NCBI RefSeq assembly: GCF_002906855.1
Contig: NZ_MINI01000028.1
Coordinates: forward strand, 186,001 to 250,000
Length of the DNA stretch: 64,000 nucleotides
Origin: Pseudomonas putida
GTDB lineage: Bacteria > Pseudomonadota > Gammaproteobacteria > Pseudomonadales > Pseudomonadaceae
Reading direction: 5' to 3'
The position numbers and the translations under genes are program-made. This document shows positions 43,210 through 51,668 of the stretch, piece after piece (the stretch's first letter is position 1; each line of letters begins with the position of its first letter). The notes beneath the pieces are model-generated. The model had not been told where the DNA came from. It was given only the letters and a program-made list of their open reading frames with translations, and searched no databases.

Positions 43210-44088
43210 ATGACCGACAGCACCAAACCCAACCGCGCCATCTACGACCTGGACATGCTCCGCGCCGTGGTCATGGTGGCCGACTGCGGCAGCTTCACCA
43301 CCGCCGCCGCACGCTTGCATTCCACCCAGTCCACGGTCAGCCAGAAGGTGCGCCGGCTGGAGGAAATGGTCGGCCACCAGCTGCTCGACCGGAGCAACCG
43401 CGAGGTGCATCCGACCGACGCCGGGGAAACCCTGCTGCGTTACGCACGGCATCTGCTTTCGGTGAGCAACCAGCTGAGCGAAGTGATGTCGGGCGGGGTC
43501 TCGGTCACGGTGCGCATCGGCCTGCCGGACGATTTTGTCGCCGGCAAGACGATGCAGGCGCTGGCGGCCTTCAACCGGCTCAACCCGACGGTCAAGCTGG
43601 AAATCACCGGCGGCCTGAGCCGTGACCTGATGAGTACCTACGACCGTGGTGAGCTGGACCTGGTGCTGGTCAAGCAGCGGCGTCACAGCCGCGAGGCCAA
43701 TGCCTGCCAGCCGGAGCGCATCGAGTGGATCGACAGCGCGCAGTATCCGAGCTTTGCCCAGGACCCGATCCCGCTGGTGACCTTTCCGCCGCGTGGCCTG
43801 TACCGCGATGACATGATCAGCGCGGTCGAGGCCATGGGCCGCAGTTGGCGCATCGGTTTTACCAGTTCGAGCCTGGCGGGTATCCAGGCGGCGGTGGCCA
43901 ATGGCTTGGGCGTCAGCCTGTTGCCGTCGCGGGTGGTGACAGATGCGCATCGGGTGCTGGGGGCGGAGCAGGGGTTCAAGCCGATCCGGGTGTTCGAGGC
44001 GGCGATCTTCCATCGGCCTACGGCGGACCCGATGGTCAAGGAGCTGGCCGAGATTCTGATCGGCATCCTGCGGGCGGAGGCTGAGTGA
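43210..44088 (+). CDS. LysR-family transcriptional regulator
   Basis: This 292-residue protein has an N-terminal winged helix-turn-helix (about residues 15-72, with GSFTTAAARLHSTQSTVSQKVRRLEE) and an effector domain (about 95-288). It is convergent with the deaminase-like gene at 44171 and is probably its regulator, acting at the inverted repeats at 45456-45540. The ATG at 43210 has no clear ribosome binding site; an in-frame ATG at 43174 with AGG upstream would add 12 residues and cannot be excluded. Confidence 0.88.
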   Translation: MTDSTKPNRAIYDLDMLRAVVMVADCGSFTTAAARLHSTQSTVSQKVRRLEEMVGHQLLDRSNREVHPTDAGETLLRYARHLLSVSNQLSEVMSGGVSVTVRIGLPDDFVAGKTMQALAAFNRLNPTVKLEITGGLSRDLMSTYDRGELDLVLVKQRRHSREANACQPERIEWIDSAQYPSFAQDPIPLVTFPPRGLYRDDMISAVEAMGRSWRIGFTSSSLAGIQAAVANGLGVSLLPSRVVTDAHRVLGAEQGFKPIRVFEAAIFHRPTADPMVKELAEILIGILRAEAE

Positions 44089-44092
44089 GAGG

Positions 44093-44109
44093 GGGCTGCT
44101 TCGCAGCCC
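44093..44109 (+). terminator. Hairpin after the LysR gene
   Basis: The arms gggctgc and gcagccc flank a three-base loop, directly after the stop codon. There is no T run. Confidence 0.5.
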
Positions 44110-44142
44110 ATCACCGCATTCGTAGCAGCGCTTGCCGGCGAT

Positions 44143-44159
44143 GGACCGCAAAGCGGCCC
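44143..44159 (-). terminator. Hairpin after the deaminase-like gene
   Basis: The arms gggccgc and gcggtcc (minus strand, one G-T pair) lie 11 bases past the stop. It resembles the post-gene hairpins at 25146 and 34972. Confidence 0.5.
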
Positions 44160-44170
44160 TAAAGAACTCG

Positions 44171-45388
44171 CTAGCGACGCAGTTCAGTGGCGAACTGCGC
44201 AGCCTTCAACTGCAACTGCGCAGGCCCGCCCCAGAACGCGCCGTGGCGCACGATCACCCGTTCATGGATGGCTGCCGCCACCGCAGCCGCCGCATTTGGC
44301 GCCTTGAACAGGATGAAGCTGGCTTCATTGCCCACCTTCAACCCGTAATCCTGCTTGCCCATCACCTCGGCACTGGCCACGGTCGCCATCTCCAGCGCGA
44401 CCCGCAGTTCCTCGTCGGTATTGAATCCGGAGCGGTAGCTGACCAGCATTGCCCGTTGCAGCATGTCGCCGTTGCCGTAGGGCCACCAGGCGTCCTGGAT
44501 ATTGTCGTTGCCGGTAAATACTCTCACGCCACCCGCGCGCAGGCGCAGTACGGGCGGGAAGTCGTGCTCGCCGGGGGCGTTGGTCATGATCGACACGCCA
44601 GCAGTAGCCAGCACCTCGGCAGTGCGGTCAACCACGGTGTCGGTGACATCACCCAGGCCGTAGGCGTGGCTGACCGCCACCAGGCCCTGCATGCCCAGTG
44701 CCTGGGTACGGGCGGCGATGCGCTCGAGCTGGGCGATGCAGATGTCGCCCGGTTCGTGCAGGTGGATATCGACCTTCACACCCTGCCGGTCGGCAATGCC
44801 GAAAACGATATCAAGCTGGGCTTCGGCGTCGCCGTCCAAGGTGGTCGGGTCGATGCCGCCAACCACCTGAACGCCTTCGCGCACGGCGGCTTCCATCACT
44901 TCGGCAGTGCCGGGGCAGCTCACTACACCGGCTTGCGGGAAAGCCACCAGCTCGATGTCGATCAGGTCTTTCCACTTGTCGCGGGCTTCGAGGATGGCGC
45001 TCAGGTTGGTCAGGCCGGTGGTGGCGTCGACGTCGACATGGCAGCGCATGGCCAGGGTACCGAACGAGGTGGCCTGGCGCATCAGCGCTTCGGCGCGCTC
45101 GACGATCGGCGGGGCGCTGGCGAGTTCGCGCTTCTCCACGGCCAGGCGTTCGCGCAGGCTGGCCACGGGCTGGTGCGGGCGCCAGCGGTCGCCGACGAAG
45201 CTCTTGTCCAGGTGGATGTGGCCATCGACGAAGCCAGGCAGCACCAGCAGGCCTTCGAGGTCGATGGTTTCACCGGCTGCGGTGCTGGCGCGTTGCGGGC
45301 CGATGTGGCTGATGCGGCCGCCGCGCACGGCGATATTCAGGGGGTGGCCATCGGCGTCGATGGCATTGATGAACTCACGGTCGTTCAT
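44171..45388 (-). CDS. Amidohydrolase-family deaminase (cytosine deaminase-like)
   Basis: This 405-residue amidohydrolase has metal-binding HxH at GHIHLDKSF (His57, His59), a third ligand region HLHEPGD, SHAYGLGD and a late aspartate in TGNDNIQDAWWPYG, matching the CodA-type cytosine/isocytosine deaminase pattern. The real substrate could be another cyclic amidine or amide. The ATG at 45388 begins the conserved MNDREFINA; an in-frame start further upstream would enter the promoter. It diverges from the frameshifted MFS gene, which would import its substrate, and is convergent with a LysR regulator. Confidence 0.85.
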   Translation of the reverse strand: MNDREFINAIDADGHPLNIAVRGGRISHIGPQRASTAAGETIDLEGLLVLPGFVDGHIHLDKSFVGDRWRPHQPVASLRERLAVEKRELASAPPIVERAEALMRQATSFGTLAMRCHVDVDATTGLTNLSAILEARDKWKDLIDIELVAFPQAGVVSCPGTAEVMEAAVREGVQVVGGIDPTTLDGDAEAQLDIVFGIADRQGVKVDIHLHEPGDICIAQLERIAARTQALGMQGLVAVSHAYGLGDVTDTVVDRTAEVLATAGVSIMTNAPGEHDFPPVLRLRAGGVRVFTGNDNIQDAWWPYGNGDMLQRAMLVSYRSGFNTDEELRVALEMATVASAEVMGKQDYGLKVGNEASFILFKAPNAAAAVAAAIHERVIVRHGAFWGGPAQLQLKAAQFATELRR

Positions 45389-45455
45389 GATGGGGGCCTT
45401 TTTTCCGAGGCTTGTGTACCGCCATACGGTAGGGATGATCCAGGCCCCCCACAAA

Positions 45456-45540
45456 TTAATTATCAGGATCGACCGCAGTGCATTTCTTGATGCAGTTGGC
45501 CTGCATTAAAAAGTCCACTGAAGTGGATTCCGATAATTAA
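45456..45540. promoter_or_regulatory. Nested inverted repeats in the deaminase/MFS divergent promoter
   Basis: The outer arms ttaattatc (45456-45464) and gataattaa (45532-45540) are perfect complements. Between them lie tgcat...atgca (45479-45494), tgcag-ttggc-ctgca (45491-45505) and tccact-ga-agtgga (45514-45527). This density of symmetry in a 273-base divergent region points to regulator binding, most likely the nearby LysR protein. Confidence 0.6.
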
Positions 45541-45661
45541 CTTCCAATGCTTTCGAACTCGGCCCAGGATTCACTGCGTGACCGGCCTGGCCGCCTGATA
45601 CGGCGCTTTCAGGGCTGCTCAACACCCACAATAAAAACAAATGCCGTGTCGGAGTCCTCCC

Positions 45662-46815
45662 ATGATCAATGATTCCAAGCTGCTGCGTGCCGCCTTGATT
45701 TTCATTGCCTGTACTTCATTCATCGTCTGTGGCGTGCAACCCATTTTCATGGGGTTGGTCACCGAGCAACTGAGCCTGTCGCTCGACCAGCAAGGCTGGG
45801 TGGTGTCGGTCGAGATGATTGGCATGACCCTGGGCACCTTGCTATGCCCGACCCTGATGAAGCGCCACGCAGGGCGCAGCCTGTGCCTGTCGGTCGGTGC
45901 GCTGTGTGTGGCCCTGAGTGTCGCCACTGCCTTCGCCAGCACCAATGCGGTGTTGCTGATCGTGCGCCTGGCAGCCGGCACCTGCGCCGGGCTGGTGTAT
46001 GCCTATGCAGTGTCGACGCTGGGTCGCCTGCCCAACCAGGACCGTTCGTTCGGGCTGATGCTGTTGCTGCAGACCCCTGAGTACTCGCTGTTTTCCGCAG
46101 CCTTGCCGATGCTTGCCGCGCAGAGCGGGACGGTGACCGCCTTGTGCGCATTCGGCCTGTGGTACCTGTTGATCTGTGGCGCCAGCCTGGTGTTGCCGCG
46201 TCGCCCGGCAGTATCACTGGCAAGCGGCGAAGGCTCGCCTGCCCAAGGGGGGCGGCGCGCACGGGGCGCACGGCGCTGGTGGGCATGCTGTTCATGCAGA
46301 TCGCCATCTATTGCGTGTGGGGCTTCATCGATCAATTGGCGCGTGACCAGGGCATCGACGCTGTCGATATCGGCTGGGCGTTCGGCCTGTCGGCCATCGG
46401 TGGCCTGCCAGGGGCAGGGCTGCCAAGCCTGCTGGGGGCGCGGGTCAACCGTCAGCTGATGATCGCGGTGGGGCTGGTCGCGGTGTTCATCTCGATTGCC
46501 ATGCTCACCGGTCACACCCGCACGCCGATGCAGCTGTTCGTCGCGCTGCTGCTGATCAACTTTGGCTGGGTGCTGTCGCTGTCGTACTACATGGCGCTGA
46601 TCACCACCAATGACCCGACTGGCAAGCTCACGCCGCTGGTCAGCATCACCTTGATGGGCGCTGCGGCGGTGACCCCAGCGTTGATCGCCTTGCTGGTGGA
46701 GGGCTCCAACCAGCAACTGATCTTCCTGCTGGGCACTGCGGCGTTGCTGGTTGCCTTCGCCGTGACCTGCCTGGGGGCGGGGACCCGGGCGGTCCGCAGC
46801 AAGGCAGCCATCTGA
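45662..46815 (+). pseudogene. MFS transporter with a frameshift at a G6 tract
   Basis: The first frame (ATG at 45662) encodes about 195 residues of an MFS protein (helices 1-6, MINDSKLLRAALIFIACTSF, then QTPEYSLFSAALPML) up to VLPRRPAVSLASGEGSPAQGG. It then turns into a non-membrane Arg/Trp/Cys-rich tail ending at 46459. The rest of the transporter (TALVGMLFMQIAIYCVWGF through helices 7-12) continues in the -1 frame to 46815. The junction lies at six G residues (46247-46252); one more G would join the frames smoothly as QGGAARTGRTALVG. This is either a real inactivating deletion or a sequencing error. The substrate is probably that of the divergent deaminase. Confidence 0.85.
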
Positions 46816-46923
46816 ACCATCGCGCGTTGGTAATGGTCATTCAATCGACACATTACCCCCCTACAGTCGGGACAGGAGCCTTGCACGGCTCCTGACCGAT
46901 CAACCGAATGGGATCGCGCGCGC

Positions 46924-47313
46924 ATGAAGGCAATGGACACGGCTACAGCCAGACGCAAGGGCATCAAGCTTCGCGCCACGGTGATCTACCGCAAGGATGG
47001 CGAGGTGCTGTTCGTACGCAAGCGCAACGCCAAATGGAACCTGCCTGGCGGCACGGTGGAACACGATGAAACGCCGTTGCAGGCGGCGCATCGCGAGATG
47101 GTCGAAGAGACAGGCCTGGCCTTCGACGAGTTGCGCTACATCGCCGAGTTCAGGGAAGACAAGGTCATCCACTACCTGTTCGAGGCCCGAAAGAGCGCGT
47201 CTAAACCGCGCCCTTGCAACGAAATCGACGCCTGTCGCTGGATCAAGCCAAAGGCAGTATCGAAGCGTCGGGTGAGGCGCCCGATCAAGACCATTCTCAA
47301 GCGCTGCGCCTGA
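46924..47313 (+). CDS. Nudix hydrolase
   Basis: This 129-residue Nudix-domain protein has its Nudix box at about residues 42-64: GGTVEHDE, seven residues, then REMVEETGL, matching GX5EX7REUXEEXGU exactly. The preceding strand LFVRKRNAKWNLPGG is typical of 8-oxo-dGTPase-like or nucleotide-sugar members. The very basic C-terminus (KAVSKRRVRRPIKTILKRCA) could bind nucleic acid. The substrate is unknown. It stands alone, with a terminator 16 bases downstream. Confidence 0.88.
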   Translation: MKAMDTATARRKGIKLRATVIYRKDGEVLFVRKRNAKWNLPGGTVEHDETPLQAAHREMVEETGLAFDELRYIAEFREDKVIHYLFEARKSASKPRPCNEIDACRWIKPKAVSKRRVRRPIKTILKRCA

Positions 47314-47329
47314 GCTGGCGCACGCGCAA

Positions 47330-47353
47330 AACGCCCCGTGTTGACGGGGCGTT
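47330..47353. terminator. Bidirectional terminator between the Nudix gene and a small ORF
   Basis: The arms aacgccccgt and acggggcgtt flank GTTG. GGCTTTTC follows on the plus strand and TTTTGCG on the minus strand. Confidence 0.88.
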
Positions 47354-47360
47354 GGCTTTT

Positions 47361-47546
47361 CTACTGCAGCGTCGGCGGTTTGGCCGCCTCTGGCAACGCA
47401 GCCACCACGGCTTCGATCCGCGAAATTTCCTGCGCAAGCCGTTCAGCTTCCTTGTGCTTGCCCTCGGCTTTCAAGCGATCGCGCTCTCGGCGCAGGTTGA
47501 GTAAGTTCTTCTGCAAGGCCAAGCCAGATTTATTGTATTTATCCAT
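47361..47546 (-). CDS. Small coiled-coil protein (61 residues)
   Basis: The sequence has a charged helix with heptad-like leucines (LALQKNLLNLRRERDRLKAE then RLAQEISRIEAVVAALPE) and a proline-rich end. A GAGAG site lies seven bases before the ATG at 47546 and a terminator follows the stop, so it is a complete small transcription unit. No family recognised. Confidence 0.62.
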   Translation of the reverse strand: MDKYNKSGLALQKNLLNLRRERDRLKAEGKHKEAERLAQEISRIEAVVAALPEAAKPPTLQ

Positions 47547-47891
47547 GTTTCTCTCGTGCCATTTGCATCCATGCTGTTGTAGGAAAAATGGACCGTAGCA
47601 GCGATAAAACCCTGCGGAAACTGAGGTTTCATACAGGAAAATCCAGAAGTCATGATTCTTCTTACATAGCCTGGAAGAAACGTCCTACAAATAGGCTTGC
47701 AACCTGTTTCAAGTCATTTAAGTCAGATATCTACCCGATAGCCGAATTTGCCGTGTGTTGCGGCACAGTTTCAGTTTCTGGCGCAGGCGTAAGGCGGCAA
47801 GGCGATTCAGCCTTGGCTGAAACGTTATGTAGTAATTGTCACGTCTACTACCGCCATCCAAGCTGCGTGGCCGAGCGCTGTTGCGCCATGG
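47547..47891. other. 345-base AT-richer gap without a supported gene
   Basis: This stretch between the coiled-coil ORF and the AraC-type gene has lower GC than its surroundings and no good ribosome binding site. A plus-strand open frame across it (47588-47899) has cysteine-rich, low-quality composition and runs into the AraC gene's 3' end. The promoter of the 61-residue ORF should lie at its left edge. I see nothing else. Confidence 0.5.
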
Positions 47892-48665
47892 CTACTTGAA
47901 GAACTGGCTTGGCGTGATGCCGAACTGGCGCTTGAACATGCTGGCGAAGGCGCTGGGGCTGTCATAGCCGAGCGTGCCTGCAACATCGATGATGCGCTCG
48001 CCCAGGGCGATGCGCTCCAGTGCCTGCATCAGCCGCGCCTGCTGGCGCCACTGGCCGAAGGTCATGCCGGTTTCCTTGCGGAACAGGCGCTGGATGGTCT
48101 TCTCGTCTATGCCCAGGTGCGCGCCCCAGTCGGCCACGGTCGAGGTGTCGTGGGGCCGCTCGTGCAGGGCCGAACAGATGGCCCGCAGGCGTTTGTCGCT
48201 GGGGTGCAGCAGTTTCAGCGGCAGGGTCGGCAGCACGCAGATCTCGTCGAGGATCAGGCGCATGATCCGCGCCTCTCGCGAGTCCTCGACAAATGGCCCT
48301 GCAAAGTCGACCGAGGCCTTGATCAGTTCACTGAGCAGCGGCGAGATGCTGATGGCCTTGCTTTCCAGCGGCAGCCCGCACGCCGCATCGGGGCGCACGA
48401 ACACGCTGCGCATCTTCACGTCACCGACGCAGCGAATGGCATGCACCTGCCCGCAGGGCATCCATATGCCGCGGCTGGGCGGCACGGTCCAGCGCTCGGC
48501 CTCGGACTCGACCAGCATCAGGCCCTTGATGGCGTAGATCAGCTGGTGCTTGGCATGCGAGTGGGGGGCGATGTGCCAGTCCGACGGGTAGTCGGTTGCC
48601 CGGCTGCCCACCTCCCAGGTCCAGTCATCGACCTCCATCAGCAGTTCGTGCTGGGGTTTGACCAT
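47892..48665 (-). CDS. AraC-family transcriptional regulator with N-terminal cupin
   Basis: This 257-residue protein has an N-terminal cupin-like sensor (HIAPHSHAKHQLIYAIKGLM, residues about 30-50) and a C-terminal double helix-turn-helix (about 155-255, with LGIDEKTIQRLFRKETGMTFGQWRQQARLM and LGYDSPSAFASMFKRQFG). The ATG at 48665 has GAGAG upstream, unlike the one at 48698. It lies 34 bases after an exporter gene on the same strand; such pairs usually regulate the exporter. Confidence 0.88.
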   Translation of the reverse strand: MVKPQHELLMEVDDWTWEVGSRATDYPSDWHIAPHSHAKHQLIYAIKGLMLVESEAERWTVPPSRGIWMPCGQVHAIRCVGDVKMRSVFVRPDAACGLPLESKAISISPLLSELIKASVDFAGPFVEDSREARIMRLILDEICVLPTLPLKLLHPSDKRLRAICSALHERPHDTSTVADWGAHLGIDEKTIQRLFRKETGMTFGQWRQQARLMQALERIALGERIIDVAGTLGYDSPSAFASMFKRQFGITPSQFFK

Positions 48666-48699
48666 GATGCTCTCGTCCAGTCCAACAAGCGTGGCCATG

Positions 48700-49935
48700 T
48701 TAGCAGCAGCGGGTGGGCCGCGCCTTCGAACGGGTTGCCGGCAGCAGTGCGGTGGCAAGGCCGAGCAGCGGCAGGAACGAGATCACTTGGTACACCCACT
48801 CGATGCCATGCAGGTCGGCCAGCTCGCCAAGGCCCGCAGCACCGATGCCGCTGATGCCGAACATCAGGCCGAACATCACCCCCGACACCATGCCGACGCG
48901 GCCAGGCACGGCTTCCTGGGCGTACACCACCAGCGCGGCGAAGGCCGACGACATCACCAGGCCGATGGCCACCGCCAGCACCGCGGTCCAGGCCAGGTTG
49001 GCGTAGGGCAGGGCGAGGGCGAATGGGGCAACGCCAAGGAACGAGATCCAGATCACTGCCTTGCGCCCGATACGGTCACCGACCGGCCCGCCGGCAAAGG
49101 TGCCCAGGGCCACGGCGGCGAGGAACACGAACAGGTACAGCTGGCTTTGCTGCACGCTCAGGCCGAAGTGCTCGATCAGGTAGAAGGTGAAGTAGTTGGT
49201 GAAAGACGCAATGTAGACGAACTTGGCGAACATCAGCACGGCAATCACGCCCACGGCGCGCCACATGGCACCTTTCGAAAGGCCGGGCGCCTGTTGCCCT
49301 GCCAGGCCCTTGAGCTGGGTCTGCCCGTGGCGGATGGTCCATCCGGTAACGCGCAGCAGCACGAAGATCGCCAGCCCTGCCGCCAGCATGAACCAGGCAA
49401 TGGCGGGCTGGCCATGGGGGATGACGATGGCGGCGGTCAGCAGCGGGCCGATCGCCGAGCCGGTGTTGCCACCGACCTGGAAGGTCGACTGCGCGGTGCC
49501 GAAGCGCCCGCCGGAGGCCATGCGCGCGACCCGTGAGGCTTCGGGGTGGAAGGTTGCCGAACCGATACCCACCACAGCAGCGGCGAACAGCAGCATCTCG
49601 TAGCTGTTGGCGAAGGCGAGCAGGGCGATGCCGACCAGGGTGAACAGCATGCCGGTGGGCAGCAGGTACGGCATGGGGCGCTTGTCGGTGTACATGCCGA
49701 CCCAGGGCTGCAGCAGCGAGGCGGTGACCTGGTAGATCAGGGCGATCCAGCCGATCTGGGCGAAACTCAGCGAGAAGTCACTCTTGAGCATTGGGTAGAT
49801 CGACGGCAGCACGGCCTGGATCAGGTCGTTGAGCAAATGGGCGAAGGCGGCGGCACCGACGATCCTGACCAGGAAGCCCTGGGGTTGGTCGGCGGCTGTG
49901 GCGGGTTGGGCCAAGGAGGCGGCAGGAGTCGTCAT
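48700..49935 (-). CDS. MFS exporter of the fosmidomycin-resistance (Fsr) type
   Basis: This 411-residue protein has about 12 membrane segments. LLNDLIQAVLPSIYPML near residue 35 and FTNYFTFYLIEHFGLSVQQSQLYLF are typical of the Fsr subfamily, which exports fosmidomycin and other small compounds. GPVGDRIGRK is the MFS loop motif. The ATG at 49935 (MTTPAASLAQPA) is chosen because the long upstream in-frame extension has no membrane character. It is followed by the AraC regulator in the same direction. Confidence 0.9.
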   Translation of the reverse strand: MTTPAASLAQPATAADQPQGFLVRIVGAAAFAHLLNDLIQAVLPSIYPMLKSDFSLSFAQIGWIALIYQVTASLLQPWVGMYTDKRPMPYLLPTGMLFTLVGIALLAFANSYEMLLFAAAVVGIGSATFHPEASRVARMASGGRFGTAQSTFQVGGNTGSAIGPLLTAAIVIPHGQPAIAWFMLAAGLAIFVLLRVTGWTIRHGQTQLKGLAGQQAPGLSKGAMWRAVGVIAVLMFAKFVYIASFTNYFTFYLIEHFGLSVQQSQLYLFVFLAAVALGTFAGGPVGDRIGRKAVIWISFLGVAPFALALPYANLAWTAVLAVAIGLVMSSAFAALVVYAQEAVPGRVGMVSGVMFGLMFGISGIGAAGLGELADLHGIEWVYQVISFLPLLGLATALLPATRSKARPTRCC

Positions 49936-50204
49936 GGGCGAGGCTCTTTTTCGAGTGGTGGCAAGGCATTGCCCGACGGAGGTTATCCAGCCGGGCAATG
50001 CCTGTCTCACGCCGAACAGGCACTCACTGTCGCGATTCGGGCATTTCGGGCTTTGGTCTGTACTGGCCTCCAGATTCCGACAACCAGCCAGGCAACCGGC
50101 TGTCCATCCTGCTATGCCTAAATATGGCGCATTCACCCGCCCCAGGCCCCGGCGCCCCCGGGGTGGGTGTCTGGCACAGGTGCCGAACAACTGGGAGGTG
50201 CCAT

Positions 50205-50492
50205 ATGCTTTTCATCATTCAATGGAGCATTGCCCCGGAAAACCGCAACGCCGTGATGGCCCGCTTCGCCGAGACCGGCGGCAAGCCGCCCGCTGAGCTC
50301 AAGGTCCATGGCCGTTGGCATGCGGTAGGCGAGCTGCAGGGTTTTGCAGTGGTCGAAAGCAATGATCTGCAGCCGGTATTGCACTGGACGATGGACTGGA
50401 GTGACCTGGCGCACATGCAGGTCAGCCCGGCGATGACTGATGCCGAGCTGGCTCCGATACTGGTGGCCGCAGTGAGCAAGATGACCCGCTGA
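50205..50492 (+). CDS. DUF3303-like small protein (95 residues)
   Basis: The protein starts MLFIIQWSIAPENRNAVMARF and continues with a ferredoxin-like pattern of strands (WHAVGELQGFAVVES, LHWTMDWSDLAHMQVSPAM). It matches my recollection of the DUF3303 family, small alpha/beta-barrel-type proteins of unknown role. GGAGG lies eight bases before the ATG. It is convergent with the ORF at 50502. Confidence 0.78.
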   Translation: MLFIIQWSIAPENRNAVMARFAETGGKPPAELKVHGRWHAVGELQGFAVVESNDLQPVLHWTMDWSDLAHMQVSPAMTDAELAPILVAAVSKMTR

Positions 50493-50501
50493 GCAACGTC
50501 A

Positions 50502-50738
50502 TCAGGATGGCTGGGGGGGCGTGCCTGCTCTGGCCATCCACTTCAACAGCATGGCGATCGGTACGCGGCGATGTACCTCGTGACGCCGGGTATCGCCACC
50601 GTCGGCATATCGTTCCCGATAACGGCTGACAATCAGTTCGCGCCCATCCTCCGAGACGCGGGCTTCGAGCTCGTGCAACAGTACAGGCTGCTCGGTCCCG
50701 CACTCCACGCGGCGGAACAGTGACACGGCATCATTCAC
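50502..50738 (-). CDS. Small hypothetical protein (78 residues) coupled to the MlaA-like gene
   Basis: Rich in Arg, Glu and Val (LFRRVECGTEQPVLLHELEARVSEDG), it has a beta-hairpin-like pattern and a short amphipathic C-terminus. Its ATG at 50738 overlaps the 3' end of the lipoprotein gene by eight bases, which suggests cotranslation and is the main support. No signal peptide; function unknown. Confidence 0.6.
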   Translation of the reverse strand: MNDAVSLFRRVECGTEQPVLLHELEARVSEDGRELIVSRYRERYADGGDTRRHEVHRRVPIAMLLKWMARAGTPPQPS

Positions 50739-51510
50739 TGGCAGGCCCTCGCTGGCACTGGCCCGGGCGCTTGCCTGGCGCGCCGAGCTGGCCCTCGACC
50801 ACCCGGTTGGCGCGCTGTTGCGCGGTGAAATCGCGCACGGCCTGGTAGTAATCCGGCTGAGTGCGCAGTTTGTCGGTCAGCGGTAACACCTGCGCTCGAC
50901 CATCCACCATGCCACCGGCCAGGGCCACAGTGCCCAGGGTCTCGACCGTATCGCTGTTGTCGCCGAACGGGTCCAGTGCCAGGCCCAGTATCCGGCCCGT
51001 CGCATCGCGCAGGTTGTGCGAGCCAAGCAGCGGCAACTCGACGATCGGGCCATCGGCGATGTTCCACACACCGAAGGTCTGGCCGAAGTCCGACTCATGG
51101 CGGGCAAGTCCCATCTTGCCGGAGACATCGATCAGGCCAGCCACGCCGAGGGTGGTGTTGAAGATGAAGCGGCTCAGGCTGGTCATCGCCCGCTCGCCGT
51201 TGCCTTGTAGCAGGTCGTTGGCGAACACCTTTGGCTCACCGAAGTTGGCGGCGAAGTTGTGTACGCCTTGCTGGGCGAAGTTCGGCAAGGCGGTATAGCC
51301 GCGGGCGACCGGCGCCAGCAGGTAATCGTCGACGCTGCGGTTGAAGGCGAACACGGCGCGGTTGGCAGGTTCGGCCGGGTCGCTGAGTTGATAGGCGACC
51401 GGGCCGCAGGCAGTGGCCGGCGGGCGCTGGCTGCAGCCGCTGGCGGCCAGCAGTGACAAGGCCAGGACCGTGTTGCGGGCAGATAACCAGGCAGCGGAAG
51501 GGGTAGGCAT
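50731..51510 (-). CDS. MlaA (VacJ) family lipoprotein
   Basis: This 259-residue outer-membrane lipoprotein has a signal peptide with lipobox LAASGC (Cys26). The mature domain has DPAEPANRAVFAFNRSVDDYLLAPVARGY and HESDFGQTFGVWNIADGPIVELPLLG, hallmarks of MlaA, which removes misplaced phospholipids from the outer leaflet. The other mla genes are not in the window, so this may be a paralogue. AGGA precedes the ATG at 51510. It diverges from the two-component system. Confidence 0.9.
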   Translation of the reverse strand: MPTPSAAWLSARNTVLALSLLAASGCSQRPPATACGPVAYQLSDPAEPANRAVFAFNRSVDDYLLAPVARGYTALPNFAQQGVHNFAANFGEPKVFANDLLQGNGERAMTSLSRFIFNTTLGVAGLIDVSGKMGLARHESDFGQTFGVWNIADGPIVELPLLGSHNLRDATGRILGLALDPFGDNSDTVETLGTVALAGGMVDGRAQVLPLTDKLRTQPDYYQAVRDFTAQQRANRVVEGQLGAPGKRPGQCQRGPASE

Positions 51511-51668
51511 GGGCACATTCCTGTGAAGAAGTGGCGCCGATGCTGCGGGGGTTTGATTGCTTGGGAATGTCCAAATTATCTCGCGGCTGACACTTTGTTT
51601 CCGGGTTGAAATATATGACGGCAGCCCGCTGATGGCCTTACAGTACACGGTAATTGCCTTTGTTTTCG

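Noticed and set aside
46200..46300. Programmed -1 ribosomal frameshift to join the two MFS halves
   Set aside because: The zero-frame codons at the G tract do not form a classical X XXY YYZ slippery site and no clear downstream pseudoknot was seen; mutation or sequencing error is simpler.
47588..47899. Plus-strand frame of 103 codons in the gap before the AraC gene
   Set aside because: Cysteine-rich, no ribosome binding site, and it runs into the 3' end of the AraC gene.
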